From assembly GCA_026388185.1 (NCBI GenBank), contig JAPLKG010000014.1:143281-207280 (forward strand): a stretch of DNA of 64,000 nucleotides, read 5' to 3'. Position 1 is the first letter of the stretch, and every line of letters begins with the position of its first letter. The position numbers and the translations under genes were made by a program. The stretch comes from Candidatus Eisenbacteria bacterium. Its GTDB lineage: Bacteria > Eisenbacteria > RBG-16-71-46 > JAFGJU01. This document shows positions 54,801 to 61,759 of this stretch, piece after piece. The notes below the pieces were generated by a model, which did no database searches, was not told the DNA's origin, and was given only the letters and a program-made list of their open reading frames with translations.

Positions 54801-55186
54801 TGGAAGAGGTCTCAAGGGCCTTCGGCCAGAGAAGGGACATTCTCGGAAGGCTGGAAGAGATTGTCGACGACATGAAGAACGTAGAGGAACAAATGGGCAC
54901 AAGGCAGTTGGATCAGGACGTGATCCACAGACAGAACAAGATCCTGAGCAGGCTTCTTGACGCCCAGAAATCAGTCCAGCAGCAAGACTACACGGGGAAA
55001 CGATATTCGAGGCCGGGAAAGGATTTCTCGGACAGGCAGTCTCCGCCCGAACTTCCGCGAGAACTCCTGGACCAGCGTGAGAAGATACGCCTCGATATGC
55101 TGAGGGGGAGAACTGACCGTTACCCGGATAGCTACCGAGAATTGGTCGAACAGTACATGAGGGCGCTTTCGAGGACCACCAAATGA
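51869..55186 (+). CDS. Large DUF4175-family membrane protein
   Basis: About 1105 residues from the ATG at 51869, which has GAGGA at seven bases' spacing; a GTG at 51848 is also in frame. Two transmembrane helices lie near residues 30-75 and a third near 148-170. A large extracytoplasmic beta-rich region follows (about 175-510), with Ig-like strands such as I-E-P-G-E-I-V-H-V-S-V. A long Gln/Glu/Lys/Leu-rich coiled-coil region runs from about 515 to the C-terminus. The last part (about 1030-1100) is Arg/Asp/Pro-rich. The architecture matches the DUF4175 family of Bacteroidetes/FCB bacteria; function is unknown. Its stop overlaps the TPR gene start (ATGA). Confidence 0.82.
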   Translation: MPPDAYDGLWRNLVSARRMLARGSLGLSLLRVITLVAALLFASTGLVLLAGTESPATTVLGVLVVFGVPALILSAVIVPLLRVPAVERIAVMADRLEGKRNILISSLQLGRSMDELSFSYSKAIIEAIVSEGETLSGAVDFRRLLPSRKLRSWSIACLLTTLSLVAFLALVPGAYEPSFSSIVSGPFEERVSVSIEPGDVEIEPGEIVHVSVIVKGSLSEPKLRVKSGPGPWGYVALGRASRTPGAGENASVFETTLTNIDTSTQYAAELGKTQTPIYTISVTTPPEVSEFLISYEFPEYAGVERRIVRSVVGDISALRGTTVWIETALSRGVTSAGLVFGDGKSIPMEARSEKSYVGSFSLMQSGTYQVCTTDARGRRYFSPSYEIHCQEDMSPFIKLVSPSSEVDVDESMGFPLELVCADDYGLSTLRLHYYKDPRDVRSEEIKSFRARTKEAAVSHFWNLGPAQLLPGETVSYFLEVYDNDVVSGPKSARTPLMTVRFPTLAELYSGTEEQQGANIADLRQILDEAQTMREELEKAGREIKQESGLSWERKKEIENLEKTYARMAENIDRVSQELEASAEKLQSYDPTSLELAQKILEVKKLLDAISSPELKSAIERLQEAMSKFDLNQIERALADYAIPQEELLKGLDRAIELLKQIQLEEKLQAAVERANELAQKQSEVGQKLDEKAPDFSAASEQQSDVGESLEKLKGEIEEIAREAQDEELSRTLEDIASSISSGGLLDKISQSGEMIRSKQAAGLKKLVHTIEDGLRAVVDQLTSAQQSHSSNKLSDVTERVRRAMHELVRLSRAEEELSTSSGGESAQDLALRQQSILEGTTIVADRLFELSKETLFMQHVTTVTLGTALRQMERAMRSFDLHVKGDGFRASLQAYQALNSVLTTLLVAEQSMCSGKGEGMGIGQGFQKMRALSGLQQGINRSTDELYSAMGKQGRLSHSEEETLGRLAAQQEMVRKGMEEVSRAFGQRRDILGRLEEIVDDMKNVEEQMGTRQLDQDVIHRQNKILSRLLDAQKSVQQQDYTGKRYSRPGKDFSDRQSPPELPRELLDQREKIRLDMLRGRTDRYPDSYRELVEQYMRALSRTTK

Positions 55187-56076
55187 ACAAGTTAGGGCTT
55201 TCAGCGAGCGCTCTCGGACGGTCCGGGGTGGGCGTGATCTGTTCGATCTTCCTGTGTTTGACAAGCGTCGCCACTGCTTTTGCGATTTCTCCTGCGACAC
55301 TCCTACAAAGCGCAGCGAGCGATTTTCGAGCGGGGGAGTTTGCTTCGGCGTCCATCAAGTATCATGACCTGTTGGAGCGTAATCTCACCTATCCTCAGCT
55401 CAGGGACGTCCTTCTCTCCTACTGTGAGAGCGCACTGCGCGAAGGCAAGCTCGCCACGGCAGAATCCCTAACCGTCGTGGCCAGAGAGAAGCTCTCTGAT
55501 CCTCCGGCGATTGGGCGCGTCACGTTTCTTAGGGCAGAGATTCTCTATTTCAAGGGTGACATGAAGCAGGCACTCGATGAGTACATGGACTTTTTGAGCG
55601 GGAATACGGGAAGTCCGCTCGTCAACGACGTGATAGATCGCCTGCTTCTCATCGACGAGAACGGTGGCGACAACGGGGAGCCGCTCGTTGCCTATTCTCG
55701 CGCCGAGTTCCTCGAGTTCGCAGGAATGCCGGACAGTGCCGTCGCGGCCCTGCGCGAGCTGCTGAAGAGTTTCCCGAGCTCACAGATCGCGGACGACGTC
55801 CGGATGAAGATCGGCGACATTCTAAGCTCCCAGGCAAAGTTCTCCGAGGCCGTGGAGGAATACCGCGTTCTTGAATCGAGCCTTCCTAAGAGTCAGCTAG
55901 TGCCGCTCGCAAAGCTAAAGATAGCGCAGCTCTACCTGGATAGACTCCGCGAACCGGACAAGGCCACGGCTGAATATGAGAGCATTGTGACGAGTTTTCC
56001 GGAAACGTCGTTCGCCGCCGAGGCAAGGAGCGAGCTACACAAACTGAAAGCGGGGCCGAGAGGTCGAAGCCGCTGA
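55183..56076 (+). CDS. Exported TPR-repeat protein
   Basis: A 297-residue protein with a signal peptide ending near A-T-A-F-A. It is otherwise all-helical with tetratricopeptide repeats: A-S-D-F-R-A-G-E-F-A-S-A-S-I-K-Y (about residues 44-59), R-A-E-I-L-Y-F-K-G-D-M-K-Q-A-L-D-E-Y, F-P-S-S-Q-I-A-D-D-V-R-M-K-I-G-D-I and A-E-Y-E-S-I-V-T-S-F-P-E-T-S-F-A-A-E-A. It resembles CpoB/YbgF and BamD-like periplasmic scaffolds. It is translationally coupled to the DUF4175 gene, so it is probably a binding partner of that protein in the periplasm. Confidence 0.82.
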   Translation: MNKLGLSASALGRSGVGVICSIFLCLTSVATAFAISPATLLQSAASDFRAGEFASASIKYHDLLERNLTYPQLRDVLLSYCESALREGKLATAESLTVVAREKLSDPPAIGRVTFLRAEILYFKGDMKQALDEYMDFLSGNTGSPLVNDVIDRLLLIDENGGDNGEPLVAYSRAEFLEFAGMPDSAVAALRELLKSFPSSQIADDVRMKIGDILSSQAKFSEAVEEYRVLESSLPKSQLVPLAKLKIAQLYLDRLREPDKATAEYESIVTSFPETSFAAEARSELHKLKAGPRGRSR

Positions 56077-56214
56077 TGATATACGGGCGCCGGAGACACG
56101 ATCTGCGGGTCGCGGTCGGCCCTGGCCGCGCGTAACGGGTGTCGGCGCCGCGGGTAGCACGTGCTGGCGCCATGCGCCCCGGGTGCGAACCGGCAACCAA
56201 CGGAGATAAACGGT

Positions 56215-57486
56215 ATGTACATCAATCGGTCGCGGTTCTTCTTAGCGCTCGCCGTTCTCCTGGTCGTAACCGTGACCACGTGCTTTTCTTCTGCTGATAT
56301 TCTTGTGAACATGGATCTTAAGCAACGAGATCATCTCCGGGCCTACGGTCTTGCATACAAGTGTCTCGAGAAAAGGACGAGCATAGAGTGGCTTCTCAAC
56401 TACAGGGGTGGTTCCTTTCTCATCAGGGGAGGCGAAGAGAGCGCGAACCTGGCCAACTTGATGGGAGTGTCCTTCGAGCGCGTGTCCGGCACCGACATTG
56501 CCCGAATTGAGAGCGAAATCGAAGAAAACAACATGGAGGTCCTGGTGCTCGAGAAGGCTCCCAAGATAGCGGTCTATATTCCGCCTACCGCTTTGCCCTG
56601 GGACGACGCCGTGACCCTGGCGCTCGAGTACGCGCAGATACCTTACACCAGAGTGTGGGACGACGAGATACTACTCGGAAAACTCAGTCAATTCGATTGG
56701 CTGCATCTCCATCACGAGGATTTCACCGGCCAGTACGGAAAATTCTACGCCGCCTATCGAAACGCCGACTGGTACAAAGCGCAGCAGCAGGACTACGAGG
56801 AGGCGGCCGGAAGGGCAGGTTTTGCCAAGGTTTCCCAGCACAAGGCCGCTGTCGCTCAGAAAATCAAAGACTACGTGGCACAGGGTGGGTTCTTGTTTGC
56901 AATGTGTTCAGCTACGGACACGTATGATATCGCTCTGGCTGCGCAGGGCGTCGACTTCATCTGGGATCAATACGACGGCGATCCTCCCGCGCCCGACGCC
57001 GAGCACCGCCTGGATTTCTCGAAGACGTTTGCCTTCGAGGGTTTCAAGCTCCAGATGAACCCATTAGTGTACGAATTCTCCGACATAGACGTGAACGACG
57101 AGGCATTGAGACGAGGCCCGAACATTTATTTCACGCTTTTCGAGTTTTCCGCAAAGCAGGACCCCGTTCCCACGATGCTGACGCAGGACCATCTTGCTGC
57201 GATTCCGGAATTCCTTGGTCAGACAACGGGTTTCAACAGGAAGACCCTAAAGAGTTCGGTCACCGTCCTCGCCGAGGTACAGGGTACCGAAGAAGTCAAA
57301 TACATTCACGGGAACTACGGACGAGGGACTTTCACTTTCTACGGCGGCCACGACCCGGAGGATTTCAGACACAACGTCGGCGATCCACCCACGGATCTTT
57401 CCTTGCACAAGAACTCGCCCGGCTACAGACTGATTCTCAACAACGTTCTCTTTCCCGCAGCAGAGAGGAAGAAGCAAAAAACATGA
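56215..57486 (+). CDS. Exported amidotransferase-like protein ('asparagine synthetase B'-like, FCB family)
   Basis: A 423-residue protein from the ATG at 56215 (GGAG at 56202-56205), with a signal peptide ending near S-S-A-D. It then shows I-L-V-N-M-D-L-K-Q-R-D-H-L-R-A-Y-G, E-W-L-L-N-Y-R-G-G-S-F-L, W-D-D-A-V-T-L-A-L-E-Y-A, D-W-L-H-L-H-H-E-D-F-T-G-Q-Y-G-K, G-G-F-L-F-A-M-C-S-A-T-D-T-Y-D-I-A-L-A, Y-G-G-H-D-P-E-D and a basic tail R-K-K-Q-K-T. Bacteroidetes homologues are often labelled asparagine synthetase B, but I see no synthetase motif. The fold looks like a ThuA/GATase1-type domain. Its stop overlaps the start of the M1-like gene. Confidence 0.82.
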   Translation: MYINRSRFFLALAVLLVVTVTTCFSSADILVNMDLKQRDHLRAYGLAYKCLEKRTSIEWLLNYRGGSFLIRGGEESANLANLMGVSFERVSGTDIARIESEIEENNMEVLVLEKAPKIAVYIPPTALPWDDAVTLALEYAQIPYTRVWDDEILLGKLSQFDWLHLHHEDFTGQYGKFYAAYRNADWYKAQQQDYEEAAGRAGFAKVSQHKAAVAQKIKDYVAQGGFLFAMCSATDTYDIALAAQGVDFIWDQYDGDPPAPDAEHRLDFSKTFAFEGFKLQMNPLVYEFSDIDVNDEALRRGPNIYFTLFEFSAKQDPVPTMLTQDHLAAIPEFLGQTTGFNRKTLKSSVTVLAEVQGTEEVKYIHGNYGRGTFTFYGGHDPEDFRHNVGDPPTDLSLHKNSPGYRLILNNVLFPAAERKKQKT

Positions 57487-59309
57487 GAAGACTCGGACTC
57501 GTCGTTTCCTTGGGGCTTGTCGCGGCACTGGTCTTGCCGGTTGCGTTTGAAGGTGCGGCCCTCGGAGCACCCGGCGTCATCTTGGACGACTACAAGATCA
57601 AAATAAGTCCGTCACGAGAAAACGAAGAAATCACCGCTATTGCGGAGTTCGACGTGATCACGAACTCAGAATCAGGGACCGATTCGCTCTGCCTGTTCTT
57701 GCACAGCGAGCTCGAGGTCGACAGCGTCTCCGACGCAAGACGCGAAAGACTTGAGTTTACGCAAACCAAAGTATCTTGCCCGCTCAGCTACTCTCTTGCA
57801 GCAAACAGAATCTGCCTGAGACTCGCCGAACGGTTGTCCAAGGGCGACACTCTCGGGCTGGTCGTGTCCTATCACGGAAAGTTCACGGCGTCGCCCCTGA
57901 GGAGAGCTTCGGACTTCATGAGACTCGATAGCGACGGGCTTTTCCTGAGGGGCCCCGGGTGGTCTCTCTGGTTCCCCACGGCAACTGCAACGGCCGAAGC
58001 GATCAGCGCGCATGCGAGTATGACCGTGGAAGTAGTGGCGCCGCCGGGTTGGAAGGCCCTCTGTGAGGGGGAGCCTTCTGTAAATCGTGATGCCGGCTTG
58101 TGGTCGTTCAAGTGGGAAGCGAGGGACAAAATTCCCGCCGCTTCCGCCGTATTGATTGCCTCAAACTACGACACGCTTTCCGCTCGCGTTGGAGGGCAGA
58201 AACTCTCGTGTTGGTATTTCTCTTCCGCAGAAGACAGCAGTGCGTCCGTCAAGCTCTTTGAGGCATCGAAAGAGCTCCTGGGCTTCTTTGTTCAGAACTA
58301 TGGAGATCCGCTGGGGCCCGCGTCTCCACCGCGTTTCACGATGGTCGAGATGCCCATATACGGCGACTTCTTCTCGGGAACCATAATGGGCATAAGCAAG
58401 GGTCGCATGCGAGAGACAATCTCATCTCAGAAACGTGCAGAGCTGACCTCTCTCATTGCCAGCGAGATGGTTCGCAAGTTCACGGTGCCGGCGGTGGATT
58501 CTTCTGCGCCCGGCGCTCCGTTCCTGCTCGAAAGCGTGCCGTCCTATGCATACGTGCCGGCGATCGAACGGATTTTCGGCAGACCGTTCGTTTGGGAAAG
58601 CTCCGAGTTGGTCATGCGGCGTTACGTTGCCGGAAGGAAGAAGGCGGAGTCGCGCGAGGCAGGCTTTCTCGCAGAGAAGCCGCTCGCAGAGCTATCCATG
58701 TCTGACGTAGGGCGATACAAGGACGCTTTCCTTCTGGAGGGAAGGGGAGCTTACGTCCTCCACATGTTGAGGAAGCTCATCGGGGACGAGAGCTTCTACT
58801 TGGCAATAAGAAGCTACATGGCGGCCTTCGCAGAGCGGCCCGCGGGTGCGAGAGCGGTGAGCGGCACGGTGGTTGGTGACAATGCGCCCCCCGGTAAAGT
58901 CGGCAGGCCCGCCCCCAAGCGTGCGCGCCTGGAAGACTTCGTTCAAATCGCGGAAGCAGCAAGCGGGAAACGGCTCGACTGGTTTTTCAGTCAGTGGCTC
59001 TACGGGGACGCTCTGCCCGACTACAGGATTGCGGACGTGAGGGTGAGCGTCTCGCGCGACACGACTTTCGTGGACTTGAAAGTGGAGAACATTGGGACGG
59101 GACTCATGCCAGTTCCTGTCGCGCTGTTCACAGACAAGGGGCAACGAACCAGCGAGGTCTGGCTCGCGGCCCACGAATCGGCCCAGATGAGATTTGTCAG
59201 CAGGTCCAGGCCCAAGAGGGTTGAGATAGATCCCGAAAAGTGGATACTCCAGGCGGACATTAGTAATGATGGAGTGGACATAAGCCCTCCTAAGCCGTCT
59301 GGGAGCTGA
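57483..59309 (+). CDS. Exported M1-peptidase-like protein lacking the HExxH zinc motif
   Basis: A 608-residue protein with a signal peptide ending near L-G-A. The N-terminal beta-sandwich resembles the M1 N-domain (D-T-L-G-L-V-V-S-Y-H-G-K-F). The central catalytic-like domain has M-V-E-M-P-I-Y-G-D-F-F-S-G. Where M1 enzymes have H-E-x-x-H, this one has S-E-M-V-R; L-N-E-G-F is replaced by L-L-E-S-V. The C-terminal part has the typical L-D-W-F-F-S-Q-W-L-Y-G. It is therefore an M1-fold protein without the two zinc-binding histidines, predicted non-catalytic. It is coupled by 4 bp to the upstream amidotransferase-like gene and is the last gene of the exported series. Confidence 0.82.
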   Translation: MRRLGLVVSLGLVAALVLPVAFEGAALGAPGVILDDYKIKISPSRENEEITAIAEFDVITNSESGTDSLCLFLHSELEVDSVSDARRERLEFTQTKVSCPLSYSLAANRICLRLAERLSKGDTLGLVVSYHGKFTASPLRRASDFMRLDSDGLFLRGPGWSLWFPTATATAEAISAHASMTVEVVAPPGWKALCEGEPSVNRDAGLWSFKWEARDKIPAASAVLIASNYDTLSARVGGQKLSCWYFSSAEDSSASVKLFEASKELLGFFVQNYGDPLGPASPPRFTMVEMPIYGDFFSGTIMGISKGRMRETISSQKRAELTSLIASEMVRKFTVPAVDSSAPGAPFLLESVPSYAYVPAIERIFGRPFVWESSELVMRRYVAGRKKAESREAGFLAEKPLAELSMSDVGRYKDAFLLEGRGAYVLHMLRKLIGDESFYLAIRSYMAAFAERPAGARAVSGTVVGDNAPPGKVGRPAPKRARLEDFVQIAEAASGKRLDWFFSQWLYGDALPDYRIADVRVSVSRDTTFVDLKVENIGTGLMPVPVALFTDKGQRTSEVWLAAHESAQMRFVSRSRPKRVEIDPEKWILQADISNDGVDISPPKPSGS

Positions 59310-59357
59310 GCGTACTTGCTGGCAGGTTCCCGCAAGTTCAGAACATTTCCCAGGATA

Positions 59358-59366
59358 TGGTATACT
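59358..59366 (+). promoter_or_regulatory. Possible extended -10 promoter for the dsrC-like operon
   Basis: TGG followed by TATACT (59361-59366) forms an extended -10 element. The -35 candidate TTCAGA (59337-59342, spacer 18) is weak. The leader to the ATG is about 48 bases. Confidence 0.4.
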
Positions 59367-59419
59367 TTGACTTTTGAGTCGAGAATGACTAGACCACGCA
59401 GAATACCGAGGAGTGCGCG

Positions 59420-59740
59420 ATGCCTTCTATCCAAGTTGGAGACAGGAAGATAGAGCTTAACGAAGAAGGGTTTCTGGCGCGCCCACAAGAATGGGGCAAG
59501 GACGTTGCCGAGGTCCTTGCAAAGCAGGAAGAAGGAATAGAAGTCTTGACCGAAAATCATTGGTCAGTCATCAACTACATTCGGGGGTATTACCTCGAAA
59601 AGAACCTGGCCCCCATGGTTCGTAAGATTTGTCAGAACACCGGCGTTCAGCTCAAGCTGATCTACGAGCTGTTCCCCTCGGGTCCCGCCAAGGGGGCCTG
59701 CAAGGTTGCGGGGCTTCCCAAGCCGGATGGTTGCGTGTAG
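59420..59740 (+). CDS. dsrC: DsrC-family sulfur carrier protein
   Basis: A 106-residue protein. The N-terminus has L-N-E-E-G-F-L-A-R-P-Q-E-W, then H-W-S-V-I-N-Y-I-R-G-Y-Y, and the C-terminal arm reads G-A-C-K-V-A-G-L-P-K-P-D-G-C-V. Both redox cysteines of true DsrC (the penultimate Cys and the one eleven positions before it) are present, whereas TusE relatives retain only the penultimate one. DsrC carries sulfur as a trisulfide between its cysteines and passes it to the membrane DsrMK(JOP) complex. DsrM-like and DsrK-like genes follow directly. No DsrA or DsrB gene is in the window. Confidence 0.92.
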   Translation: MPSIQVGDRKIELNEEGFLARPQEWGKDVAEVLAKQEEGIEVLTENHWSVINYIRGYYLEKNLAPMVRKICQNTGVQLKLIYELFPSGPAKGACKVAGLPKPDGCV

Positions 59741-59776
59741 GGAAGAGGCCCTCGCGCGCGAGGAGAGAAATCCCGC

Positions 59777-60424
59777 ATGCCACTGCTCTTGAGATACGGA
59801 GTAGCCCTCTCGTTCCTTATCTGCGTTGTCCTCCTTTCGTTCGAGATTGTGAGTACTTTCGCGTTCGACCAAAGGTCACATTGTGCAAAGCCCAAGGCCG
59901 GCGGCTTACGAGGAGTGCTCTACGCCTTCGGTCGAGGCATGATGCCGTGGGAAAAAGAAAGCGCGGCGAAGCATCCGATCACTTACTTCGCCGGGGTTGC
60001 CTACCACGCCGGTATATTCGCGGCCCTGTTCTACATTTTCTGCCTCGCCCTTTCTGTAGAACTGGGTGTCCTGACGCTCTCTCTTCTTCGCTTACTCCTC
60101 ATCCCGGGGTTCCTGTGCGGGTTGGGTCTTTTTCTGAGAAGGGCCTTCAGTTCAAACATGAGAACACTCAGCAGCCCCGATGATTACGCCTCAAATCTTA
60201 TCGTGGACGCGGTCCTTCTTCTGGCCGCCATCGACACCCGTCTTGGCGGTGTCACCCATCCGGCAAACACGACCTGGTTGCTCTTGTCGGTCTCAATCAT
60301 CATGTTTCTGTACGTTCCGCTCGGGAAAATCCGGCACTGCTTTTTCTTTTTCTACGTCAGAGTTCTTCTCGGTCGGTTCTACGGTCGGCGAGGCGTTTTG
60401 CCTCCGAGACCGCACGAGGCATGA
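59777..60424 (+). CDS. DsrM-like membrane cytochrome b subunit
   Basis: A 215-residue integral membrane protein with about five helices (near residues 8-28, 66-92, 95-118, 140-160 and 167-190). Candidate haem ligands are His in K-H-P-I-T-Y-F-A-G-V-A-Y-H-A-G, T-H-P and G-K-I-R-H, the placement typical of NarI/DsrM/TmcC-type cytochromes b. It is short compared with full DsrM (about 330 residues) but has the core fold. It lies between dsrC and the DsrK-like gene (3 bp), predicting a quinone-linked membrane complex with DsrK that oxidises or reduces DsrC. Confidence 0.8.
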   Translation: MPLLLRYGVALSFLICVVLLSFEIVSTFAFDQRSHCAKPKAGGLRGVLYAFGRGMMPWEKESAAKHPITYFAGVAYHAGIFAALFYIFCLALSVELGVLTLSLLRLLLIPGFLCGLGLFLRRAFSSNMRTLSSPDDYASNLIVDAVLLLAAIDTRLGGVTHPANTTWLLLSVSIIMFLYVPLGKIRHCFFFFYVRVLLGRFYGRRGVLPPRPHEA

Positions 60425-60427
60425 AGG

Positions 60428-61759
60428 ATGAACGAAGAGAGGATAGCCCGGCTGACGCCGGAAGACTTGAAGAAAGCCCTTCGAGTCTTCCGAGAGAAGA
60501 TACATTCTGAATACGCCGCCTACCTCAATTCCTGCGTCCACTGCGGTCTTTGTGCGGAATCCTGCCACTACTACGTGGCCGACGGCGAGATCGAGTCGAT
60601 TCCGGCTCACAAATTGAATCTCATCACGGGAGTTTTCAAGAGATATTTCACGTCCGCCGGCAAGAGCATTCCCTGGTGGGTGGGTGCGAAGGAATTGGAC
60701 GGCGAAACAATGAGGGAATGGGTGGACTCACTCTTTGGAAGATGCAGTTTGTGCGGCAGGTGTTCGCTGAACTGCTCCGTCGGCTTGAACATTCCCTACC
60801 TCATCCGCGCGGCAAGAAGCGCGATGGCTTCTATTGACTTGGTTCCGCTCGGCCTGCAATCCACCGTGAACACCGCCATCGAAAAAGGCAATAACATGGG
60901 CATACCCGAAGAAGAATGGATTGAGACGGTGCGGTGGATTGAGGGAGAGCTCCAGAGCGAAGTCGGCGACAAGAACGCCAGGCTCCCCATGGATGAAAGG
61001 GGAGCGCGACTTCTCTACACGGTGAATCCCCGCGAGCCCATGTTCTTCCCTCTATCCATTGCGGCCGCCGGCAAAATCTTCTACGCCGCGAGAGAGAGTT
61101 GGACTTTTTCCAGCAAGCACTACGACGTGACCAATTACGGCCTCTACAACGGTGACGACGAAGCGGCCGCGGTCATGTCGGGTAGACTTGTCACGTCCAT
61201 GGAAGAACTCGATTGCGAGACCCTTGTTCTAGCAGAATGCGGGCACGGCTTCAATTCGAACAGGTGGGAAGCTCCAGAATGGCTGGGCAGAAAATACGAC
61301 TTTGAGGTGAAGAGCGTTCTGGAGATCGTGGCCGACTACATCCGCCAGGGTCGCATCACACTCGATCCTTCGCGCAACCCGGCTTCCGTCACGCTTCACG
61401 ATCCCTGTAATCTAGTTCGTCTCGGTGGAATAGTGGAAGAGCAGCGATACATTCTCAGACGCTCGGCTGCCAATTTCGTTGAGATGACTCCCAACAGGGA
61501 GAAAAATTTCTGCTGCGGAGGCGGAGGTGGGCAGCTCTCGATGACTCAATTTGCCGAGAGGCGGCTGAAGGCCGGGAAGGTGAAGGCCGATCAGATCAGG
61601 AGAACCGGCGCGAAGGTGGTTGTGGCTCCTTGTCACAATTGCATTGATCAGCTCACGGAGCTCAACAAGCATTACAAGCTTGGCGTCGAGGTCAAGACTG
61701 TTTGCGAGATTGCGGCGAATGCGCTCGTATTAGGGAGGGGCGAGGAGGACGCTTCCTGA
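60428..61759 (+). CDS. DsrK/HdrD-like iron-sulfur protein
   Basis: A 443-residue cytoplasm-facing subunit. Two [4Fe-4S] ferredoxin motifs are C-V-H-C-G-L-C-A-E-S-C-H and C-S-L-C-G-R-C-S-L-N-C (about residues 36-47 and 105-115). L-V-L-A-E-C-G-H-G follows, as in DsrK. One full CCG domain carries H-D-P-C, then F-C-C-G-G-G-G-G after 34 residues, and A-P-C-H-N-C after 38, the pattern that binds the noncubane cluster for disulfide/thiol chemistry in heterodisulfide reductase. With the DsrM-like subunit it should exchange electrons between DsrC thiols and the quinone pool. Its last 68 bp overlap the convergent cysteine desulfurase gene. Confidence 0.88.
   Translation: MNEERIARLTPEDLKKALRVFREKIHSEYAAYLNSCVHCGLCAESCHYYVADGEIESIPAHKLNLITGVFKRYFTSAGKSIPWWVGAKELDGETMREWVDSLFGRCSLCGRCSLNCSVGLNIPYLIRAARSAMASIDLVPLGLQSTVNTAIEKGNNMGIPEEEWIETVRWIEGELQSEVGDKNARLPMDERGARLLYTVNPREPMFFPLSIAAAGKIFYAARESWTFSSKHYDVTNYGLYNGDDEAAAVMSGRLVTSMEELDCETLVLAECGHGFNSNRWEAPEWLGRKYDFEVKSVLEIVADYIRQGRITLDPSRNPASVTLHDPCNLVRLGGIVEEQRYILRRSAANFVEMTPNREKNFCCGGGGGQLSMTQFAERRLKAGKVKADQIRRTGAKVVVAPCHNCIDQLTELNKHYKLGVEVKTVCEIAANALVLGRGEEDAS

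Noticed and set aside
56111-56132. GC-rich dyad between the TPR and amidotransferase-like genes
   Set aside because: The stem contains a bulge and a two-base loop and no T-tract follows, so it is too weak to call a terminator.
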